Source: Bacteroidia bacterium (lineage in GTDB: Bacteria; Bacteroidota; Bacteroidia; JADZBD01). From it: DNA of 64,000 nt. The notes below the pieces were generated by a model. That model saw nothing but the letters and a program-made list of their open reading frames with translations. It made no database searches and had not been told where the DNA came from. Below, piece by piece: positions 58,340-64,000 of the stretch. The stretch lies in the NCBI GenBank assembly GCA_020852255.1, contig JADZBD010000002.1, forward strand, positions 347,531 through 411,530, written 5' to 3'. The position numbers and the translations under genes were made by a program. Numbering within the stretch: the stretch's first letter is position 1; each line of letters starts with the position of its first letter.

Positions 58340-61300
58340 ATGCTTATGATCTGGAGGTGGTTCAATACCACGTGTATTCATTCCAAATTCCTCACCGGAA
58401 TGCTTGTTGTGCTGTTGCATGGGATCGTTCCGGTAATATCTCATGCACAGACGGCTCCCCCATTCACCTGGGTTGACGATGTAGCAAGCCCGGATGCAGA
58501 AATGATTCGGGATGTGGCGGTAGATACAAATTCCGGGCACGTGGTTTCGGTAGGAATTTTCAACGGAGATATAAGTGCCTGGTATGGCTTCCGCTTTGCG
58601 GGTGCGAATGGAGGTGGTTTTGTAGCCAAACATGATTCGGCGGGTAACGTATTATGGGCTTTCCCCATTGGAAACTTTCAGGACGACGCCTGTCTCTCAG
58701 TGGCCGTTGCGGCATCTGGAAATATATATGTGACCGGGTATTTTCAGCAAATTGCCGATTTCAGGGGAATGTCCATGAGTTCCTACACTTTATCCTCGGC
58801 CGGGGGGAAGGACATCTTTCTTGCAAAATACAATTCTATGGGGCAGCTGTTCTGGGCGCGCAGGGCGGGCGGTACCGGACACGATGAGGGCGCTGGTGTT
58901 TGTGTGAATCTCAATAACATTTTTGTTACGGGATATTTCACCGGCAGTGCTTCCTTCGGCCCGCTCACCACCTGGACACCCGGCGTAAATGTAAATTTAT
59001 TCGCCGCCTGTTACGATCCCGGCGGTAATGCGCAATGGGTGGCTGACGGTGGAACATCGCAATCGGCCAATGGCAGGGGGATTACGGCGGATGCAACCAG
59101 TGTTTTCGTTACCGGTGATTTTTCGGGACCCACTTTCACACTCTACGATGGCAGTGGTTCCAATTCTGTTGCTCTTGGAAATACAACCCCTTTATCAACA
59201 GATATCCTTGTCCTCCGCTTACAACTCAACGGTCAGTTTGCATGGGCAAACACGATCAGTTCACCTGGAAACGATTACGGACGGGCCATTGTCCAGAACG
59301 GAACAAAAGTGTTTGTTGGCGGCAGCATTTCGGCAGGTGCAGATTTCCCTTCCTGGGGATCCAATCCGGTTGCGCCTGCCGCGCTCGGTAAGGAAATGTT
59401 CATATCAGCACTTTCAAAATCCTTTGGAGTTACACAGTGGGTGAAGGCAGAACAGGGGTTCGGAAACACCGACCAGGAGATACTGAGTCTCAGCTGTGGA
59501 CCCGCCGGCGCCATTTATGCCACCGGTTATTATGTTGACTCACTGCAGATCAGTACGGGTCCGCTGCTTGACGCGATTGATTCTGCCGATGTAATGGTAT
59601 TGCGTTATGACACGTCCGGTATTTTCGACTGGTCGAAAAGCGCCGGAGGAAATCGTAACGATTACGGTTATGGTATCAGCCAGAGCAATTATGACGAGGT
59701 GTATGTCGGAGGGGAATATCACGGCAGTGCCCAGTTCGACTCCTATCTTCTGCCCTTGAACAATGAAGCCAATATATTTCTGGGAAAAATATTTTGCAGC
59801 GCCATCACAAATAATGTGATCACCACCAGCCAGGTGGTTTGCATTAACACGGTACCCGCACCCATCACCGGTGGGATGCCCGGTGGTTCCAGTCCTCCTT
59901 TTACTTTTCTGTGGGAAGAAAGTCCGGACAACCTGATCTGGTCTCCTGCGCAGGGGATCAATACCAACCAACATTACCAACCTCCGTCTCTTTCTTCCAG
60001 CACATTTTATCGCCGGATTGTGACCTCTTCGCTGCCCTGTTCACAAATTGACACCTCATCGTATATCCTCATCCAGATCGATTCTCTTCCAACACCTGCC
60101 GCGGCAGGAGCTGATCAGAACATTTGTAGTTCCTCCACCCTGATGAGCGGTAATGTGCCAACTTCCGGTACAGGAACATGGGTCCTATATTCCGGAACCG
60201 GCACCATTGTTACACCCACTTCTCCGGCAACATCTATTACCGGGTTAGGATCCGGAAACAATTTTTTCGTGTGGTCCATCACCAACGGCTCCTGTCCTTC
60301 TTCTACCGACACCGTAGTAATTACACGCAATATCCCACCCTCCACCGCCTCCGCCGGCAATGATCAGACTTTATGTGCAACTATTCAGCAGTTGCAGGGA
60401 AATATTCCTGTTAACGGAACAGGTACCTGGACTGTATATGCTGGAAGCGGAACTTTTGTGAATCCCAATCTTGGCACCACCGCAGTGAATGGTCTGTCGG
60501 CCGGATTAAACACGTTTATTTGGACCATCACCAACGCACCATGTGCCCCTTCATCGGATACTGTAAATTTATTTGTAGACACTCCTCCAACCACCGCCAC
60601 CGCCGGACCTGACCAGCAGATTTGCGCATACACCGACACGCTGAACGGAAATACGCCGGTTACAGGTACAGGAACGTGGACAGTACTTTCAGGCCCCGGG
60701 GTGGTAACGAATCCTTTCAACCCGCAAAGTGTTGTTACCGGACTGGGTGTAGGTGTGAATGCATTTATCTGGACTATCACCAACGGTGTATGTCCGCCTT
60801 CGCGTGACACGATTCAGATTTTGGTCAACGCCTTGCCTACAACGGCAAGCGCCGGAACGGATCAGGTGATCTGCACCTCAGTAACTACCCTCAACGGTAA
60901 TGTGCCAGTTGTTGGCACCGGTGTTTGGACACTCAGCAGCGGCAACGGAAACATTGTGGCTCCTCCGGCACCTAACACATCCGTTACAGGAATGACACCG
61001 GGCGTGAGTGTATTCGTCTGGACCATCACGAATGGGGTCTGCCCCGTTTCCACAGATTCCGTTCAGATTACCGTTGATCCTTATCCTTCAGTGGCCAATG
61101 CAGGTGCCGATCAAAACGTGTGTAATAACACCATAACACTGTCCGGAAATATTCCGGTTACCGGAAGCGGATTGTGGACACTGGTCACCGGCAGCGGATC
61201 GATCACCACACCCACATCCGCAGTAACAGCGGTGACCTCACTGGGCATAGGTGTGAATGTATTTGTATGGACCATCTCCAGCGGAGTATGTCCTCCTTCT

Positions 61301-62587
61301 ACCGACACAGTAATCATCGTACGGGATGCCATGCCATCCGCCGCCAATGCCGGTTCGGATCAAACCATTTGTTCCGCAACCACCAACTTGAATGCAGGGG
61401 TTCCAACTATCGGAGCCGGAAGCTGGGGGCTGTTCAGCGGAACGGGCAACGTTCTCTCCCCTCCTAATCCGGCCACCGGCATCACCGGAATGAGTCCGGG
61501 GCAGAATATTTTCATCTGGACTGTTACCAGCGGAGTATGCCCATCCTCCACAGATACGGTAGTTATAAATGTGGACGCCATGCCAACACCAGCCTTTGCA
61601 GGGCTTGATCAGACATTCTGTGCTACTCAGTTCAACCTGCAGGGTAATCCGCCTAATTCAGGAACCGGTTTATGGACATTAATCACCGGTTCAGGAAATA
61701 TCCTGAATCCATCGCAAAACAATTCTGCAGTACAAAACGCCGGGGCCGGCAGCAACGTATTTTGCTGGACGATCACCAGTGGCACCTGTCCACCCTCCGC
61801 CGATACTGTCATAATCACCATCTTTGCCACCCCCTCGCCCGCTGTAGCCGGCACAGATATGAACATCTGTACAGACAGCACACAGCTCAATGCCACCGCC
61901 CCCATTACAGGCACCGGTTTTTGGTCATTAGTGAGCGGTGCAGGCACTTTCACCAATCCTTTCTCTGCCGTTACTCAGGTGATGAATATAGGACCCGGTC
62001 TCAATATATACCGCTGGACAATAACCAACGGAACCTGCCCTCCGAATACAGATGATGTAAACATTTTTGTTGATCCCTTCCCCGACGCAGCGGATGCAGG
62101 ACCAGATCAGATCGTTCATATTCCATTTGCTTTCATGGATGCCACCGACCCTGTAACAGGAACCGGGCGATGGGAAGTGGAAAGCGGAAGCGGGCAGTTC
62201 TCCGACGTGAACAACCCCAACAGTTCCGTTACCAACCTCAGTGCGGGTGTAAACATTTTCCGCTGGATCATGAGCAGCGGCACCTGTCCGGAAGACACGG
62301 ACAAAGTAATGCTCCGGATGGATCCGCTGATGATTCCGGAAGGGTTCTCTCCCAACGGCGATCAGGTGAATGACCATTTTGAAATCAGTGGCTTACTTGA
62401 ATTCAGCGAGGTAAAACTAACCGTATTCAATCGCTGGGGAACAGAAGTGTACTATTCGGCGGATTATAAGAACGACTGGAACGGAAGGAATAACGGGAAC
62501 AGTGCGCTTGCGGAAGACACGTATTTCTTTATTCTGGAAATACCGAACACCTCCCCTTATAAAGGTTATGTGATATTGAAACGATGA
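58340..62587 (+). CDS. Large T9SS type-B surface protein: SBBP-like propeller, nine tandem Ig-like repeats, gliding-type C-terminal domain
   Basis: The 1415-residue protein has a signal peptide (LTGMLVVLLHGIVPVISHAQ). An SBBP-like beta-propeller region follows (about 40-500), with repeats such as VTGYF and YVGGEYHGSA near W/F-rich strands. An Ig-like segment follows to about 588. Nine repeats of about 83 residues then run from about 589 to 1330; each starts AG-x-DQ-x-x-C, has a G-TGTW core and ends TNG-x-CPPS-x-DT. Repeat nine lacks the first Cys (DQIVH). The C-terminus (IPEGFSPNGDQVNDHFEI ... VFNRWGTEVYY) is the type B (gliding-associated) sorting domain. The PorP/SprF-family gene overlaps its stop. 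Surface adhesin or structural roles are plausible. Confidence 0.88.
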   Translation: MLMIWRWFNTTCIHSKFLTGMLVVLLHGIVPVISHAQTAPPFTWVDDVASPDAEMIRDVAVDTNSGHVVSVGIFNGDISAWYGFRFAGANGGGFVAKHDSAGNVLWAFPIGNFQDDACLSVAVAASGNIYVTGYFQQIADFRGMSMSSYTLSSAGGKDIFLAKYNSMGQLFWARRAGGTGHDEGAGVCVNLNNIFVTGYFTGSASFGPLTTWTPGVNVNLFAACYDPGGNAQWVADGGTSQSANGRGITADATSVFVTGDFSGPTFTLYDGSGSNSVALGNTTPLSTDILVLRLQLNGQFAWANTISSPGNDYGRAIVQNGTKVFVGGSISAGADFPSWGSNPVAPAALGKEMFISALSKSFGVTQWVKAEQGFGNTDQEILSLSCGPAGAIYATGYYVDSLQISTGPLLDAIDSADVMVLRYDTSGIFDWSKSAGGNRNDYGYGISQSNYDEVYVGGEYHGSAQFDSYLLPLNNEANIFLGKIFCSAITNNVITTSQVVCINTVPAPITGGMPGGSSPPFTFLWEESPDNLIWSPAQGINTNQHYQPPSLSSSTFYRRIVTSSLPCSQIDTSSYILIQIDSLPTPAAAGADQNICSSSTLMSGNVPTSGTGTWVLYSGTGTIVTPTSPATSITGLGSGNNFFVWSITNGSCPSSTDTVVITRNIPPSTASAGNDQTLCATIQQLQGNIPVNGTGTWTVYAGSGTFVNPNLGTTAVNGLSAGLNTFIWTITNAPCAPSSDTVNLFVDTPPTTATAGPDQQICAYTDTLNGNTPVTGTGTWTVLSGPGVVTNPFNPQSVVTGLGVGVNAFIWTITNGVCPPSRDTIQILVNALPTTASAGTDQVICTSVTTLNGNVPVVGTGVWTLSSGNGNIVAPPAPNTSVTGMTPGVSVFVWTITNGVCPVSTDSVQITVDPYPSVANAGADQNVCNNTITLSGNIPVTGSGLWTLVTGSGSITTPTSAVTAVTSLGIGVNVFVWTISSGVCPPSTDTVIIVRDAMPSAANAGSDQTICSATTNLNAGVPTIGAGSWGLFSGTGNVLSPPNPATGITGMSPGQNIFIWTVTSGVCPSSTDTVVINVDAMPTPAFAGLDQTFCATQFNLQGNPPNSGTGLWTLITGSGNILNPSQNNSAVQNAGAGSNVFCWTITSGTCPPSADTVIITIFATPSPAVAGTDMNICTDSTQLNATAPITGTGFWSLVSGAGTFTNPFSAVTQVMNIGPGLNIYRWTITNGTCPPNTDDVNIFVDPFPDAADAGPDQIVHIPFAFMDATDPVTGTGRWEVESGSGQFSDVNNPNSSVTNLSAGVNIFRWIMSSGTCPEDTDKVMLRMDPLMIPEGFSPNGDQVNDHFEISGLLEFSEVKLTVFNRWGTEVYYSADYKNDWNGRNNGNSALAEDTYFFILEIPNTSPYKGYVILKR
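60106..62330 (+). repeat. Nine in-frame ~249-bp repeats coding Ig-like modules
   Basis: Units begin near 60106 and the ninth near 62097, spaced about 249 bases. Each encodes AG-x-DQ at its start and a C-[PA]-P/S-S/N-x-D end. They are conserved in pattern but diverged in sequence, so the duplications are old. The last unit is the most divergent. Confidence 0.85.
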
Positions 62588-63471
62588 GAAAACGCTTTTT
62601 TATACTGTTTAATGCTTTCCTTCTCTCCGCATCTGCCCAGCATCTGGAATTGCTGAGCGGAGCGAACACAGAGGCGTTTTTGTTTAATCCCGCGGCGGCG
62701 GGAGAAAAGGGGTATCTTGCCTTTACCGCTGGGCGGCGATACCAGTGGCTGGGATTCGACGGCGCACCGAAGAATTTATATGTCTCTCTTCACACCCCGC
62801 TGATCAGTAAAAAAGTGAATCTTGGCTTTCTGTATGTCCGTGATGAGATCGGTATTTTCACCCGCAACAGGCTGCAGGCCGCCTACGCCTTTCGCATGAA
62901 AATGGGAAAATGGAATGCTGCGCTGGGTTTGAATGCCGGAGTGTCGGCAGGCCGCAGCGCCTGGTCAGGAGTGGCACTGAACCAGAATCCTGACGTTGCA
63001 TTCCCTCTCACCGATTCCAGGTTTCTTTTTCCCGAAGCAGGTGCCGGAATACAGCTGTACCATCCTGTATTTCACTTTAATTTCAGCACACAGAATCTGC
63101 TGCCGCAAGAACAACTTTCCCGTACATCCTATCCATCCTACACAACCAGCGCTGAATGGTTCATCAAGCGACCGCAGATCACATGGTCGTTACTCGGTAT
63201 GGTGCGACATTTACATCATTCGCCGGTACAGTATGAATTTCAATGGAAGGGAACCTTCAGCCAGGCCTTTACCATTGGTGCCGGATACAGAATGGGAGAT
63301 GCTCTGCTACTGATGGCCGGTTTCAAGATCAACCGGCAGATCTACCTTTATTATTCTTATGAAAACGGACTTACTCCGCTTGCGGATCAGCACACCGGTT
63401 CACATGAAATACTTTTCAGGTATGAATTTGGCTATCCTGTAAGATCCGAAGATCCCAGAACTGCGCAATGA
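62584..63471 (+). CDS. PorP/SprF-family type IX secretion membrane protein
   Basis: The 295-residue protein has a signal peptide (MRKRFFILFNAFLLSASAQ). The family-typical opening reads FLFNPAAAGEKGYLAFTAGR, with a following QWLGFDGAPKNLYVSLHTPL. Barrel-like strands run to FRYEFGYPV. SprF-type proteins act in secretion or anchoring of a neighbouring type-B-domain protein; in Flavobacterium johnsoniae sprF adjoins sprB. Here it overlaps the stop of the 1415-residue protein by ATGA, so that protein is its likely client. Confidence 0.92.
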   Translation: MRKRFFILFNAFLLSASAQHLELLSGANTEAFLFNPAAAGEKGYLAFTAGRRYQWLGFDGAPKNLYVSLHTPLISKKVNLGFLYVRDEIGIFTRNRLQAAYAFRMKMGKWNAALGLNAGVSAGRSAWSGVALNQNPDVAFPLTDSRFLFPEAGAGIQLYHPVFHFNFSTQNLLPQEQLSRTSYPSYTTSAEWFIKRPQITWSLLGMVRHLHHSPVQYEFQWKGTFSQAFTIGAGYRMGDALLLMAGFKINRQIYLYYSYENGLTPLADQHTGSHEILFRYEFGYPVRSEDPRTAQ

Positions 63472-64000
63472 AAAAAACTGTGCTCCTAACCGTTGCTAGT
63501 CTTGCAGGGCTCCTACATACGAGTGCACAGGAAGGATTTTCATTTGATTCCACAGAATATGTTGTAACTCCGGCGCCGTTCAATACTTCCGCCTCTGAAT
63601 ACGGTGCATACGGTTTCAAAGACGAAGTGTTTTTTGTCACTGACCGGGAAAACCGCTTTGGTGTTTCTCATTATGATGAGAAAACACAGCAACCCTTTCC
63701 GGACATCTATCACTGCCTGCGCAGGGATACCGGATTCAGCAAACCACACCCTTACGATGCGACCGTAAATTCTCCGTTCGCCGAAGGACCTTCGTGCATC
63801 TCTTCGGATGGCGAACTGTTCTTCTTCACAGCCACACGTCGCCCGAAAGAAATAGCCGGTAAACGTATTCTCGGGATTTACTGGTGCAAAAAAGAAGGAT
63901 CCGGGTGGTCGCCGCCTCAACTTCTCCCGTTCATCAAAGATGAATTTTCCTATGCATATCCATCGCTCAGCGCCGACGGCGATCAACTTTATTTCAGTTC
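63468..64000 (+). CDS. Exported PD40/WD40-like propeller protein, N-terminal part (cut by window edge)
   Basis: The gene starts in an ATGA overlap with the PorP/SprF gene and runs off the right edge after about 177 codons. The visible part has a signal peptide (MKKTVLLTVASLAGLLHTSA) and PD40-type propeller blades, for example EGPSCISSDGELFFFTATRR and YPSLSADGDQLYFSS. In Bacteroidota such genes after a sprF-like gene usually encode a PD40 propeller followed by an OmpA-type peptidoglycan-binding domain, as in PorE; the latter part is outside the window. The name is therefore not assigned. Confidence 0.75.
   Translation, partial: MKKTVLLTVASLAGLLHTSAQEGFSFDSTEYVVTPAPFNTSASEYGAYGFKDEVFFVTDRENRFGVSHYDEKTQQPFPDIYHCLRRDTGFSKPHPYDATVNSPFAEGPSCISSDGELFFFTATRRPKEIAGKRILGIYWCKKEGSGWSPPQLLPFIKDEFSYAYPSLSADGDQLYFS

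Noticed and set aside
58286..58633. A 115-codon minus-strand frame over the start of the large T9SS protein
   Set aside because: It overlaps the signal peptide and propeller coding sequence and shows no recognisable motif.
1..64000. tRNA, rRNA, transposase or integrase genes
   Set aside because: None was recognised on either strand by reading; a tRNAscan or IS search would be needed to be certain.

Overview
The window looks like a chromosome segment of an uncultured-type Bacteroidota (Bacteroidetes) bacterium. Several independent signs point there. There are many secreted proteins with type IX secretion (T9SS) C-terminal sorting domains, a gldA-like gliding gene, a PorP/SprF-family protein and TonB/CarboxypepD_reg proteins. 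A 31-residue AURKAIP1/COX24-domain ribosomal-type protein is present. Promoters match the Bacteroidota consensus TTG-N19-23-TAnnTTTG, Shine-Dalgarno sequences are mostly weak or absent, and the arginine pathway carries the acetyl/succinyl-ornithine transcarbamylase variant. No rRNA, tRNA, CRISPR array, phage or insertion sequence was recognised.

Layout. 0-12.65 kb is mostly housekeeping: a partial coaX, metK, gldA, rsgA, an exported hydrolase, a selD-mnmH selenium pair, rpsT, radC, then a tightly packed run (wecB, a DUF7033-type deacetylase, a FemAB/GNAT-like protein, upp, a small membrane protein, yjjG). 12.65-20.27 kb is an accessory block. It holds a TACGGAT tandem array, a surface protein with an 11-G tract in its signal peptide, a large T9SS-exported glycoside-hydrolase-like protein, a partial tandem duplication of its tail together with an outer-membrane protein, and an Asp-box propeller protein. 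20.26-28.21 kb is an eight-gene arginine operon on the minus strand (GNAT-argG-argC-argD-argF'-argB-M20 deacylase-argH). 28.3-34.5 kb carries a T9SS protein, a PLP enzyme, a plug-only TonB-like protein divergent from an ECF sigma/anti-sigma pair, and RNase E/G. 34.6-43.8 kb carries the AURKAIP1-domain peptide, a TPR protein, an HU-family protein, mutY, a TonB receptor, a UbiA-like pair and gcvP. 43.9-47.2 kb has three T9SS cargo genes. 47.3-58.0 kb has mlaEF, a tiny Cys-rich lipoprotein, feoAB, clpX-clpP-tig, an outer-membrane protein, psd, a Cys/Lys-rich secreted protein and a cardiolipin-synthase-like gene. 58.3-64.0 kb is a T9SS type-B export cluster: a 1415-residue adhesin-like protein with nine tandem repeats, its PorP/SprF-family partner and a truncated PD40-like propeller protein.

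How the parts work together. The arg operon encodes every step from glutamate acylation to argininosuccinate cleavage; a Val at residue 90 of the transcarbamylase suggests succinylated intermediates. selD and mnmH together suffice for tRNA 2-selenouridine. tig, clpP and clpX form the usual nascent-chain and protein quality-control group. Eight T9SS-tagged products (seven type A, one of them a fragment, and one type B) in 64 kb mark heavy investment in surface secretion.

Limits: everything is from reading the sequence. No similarity search, structure prediction or codon statistics were run, so family assignments rest on recognised motifs and gene order.
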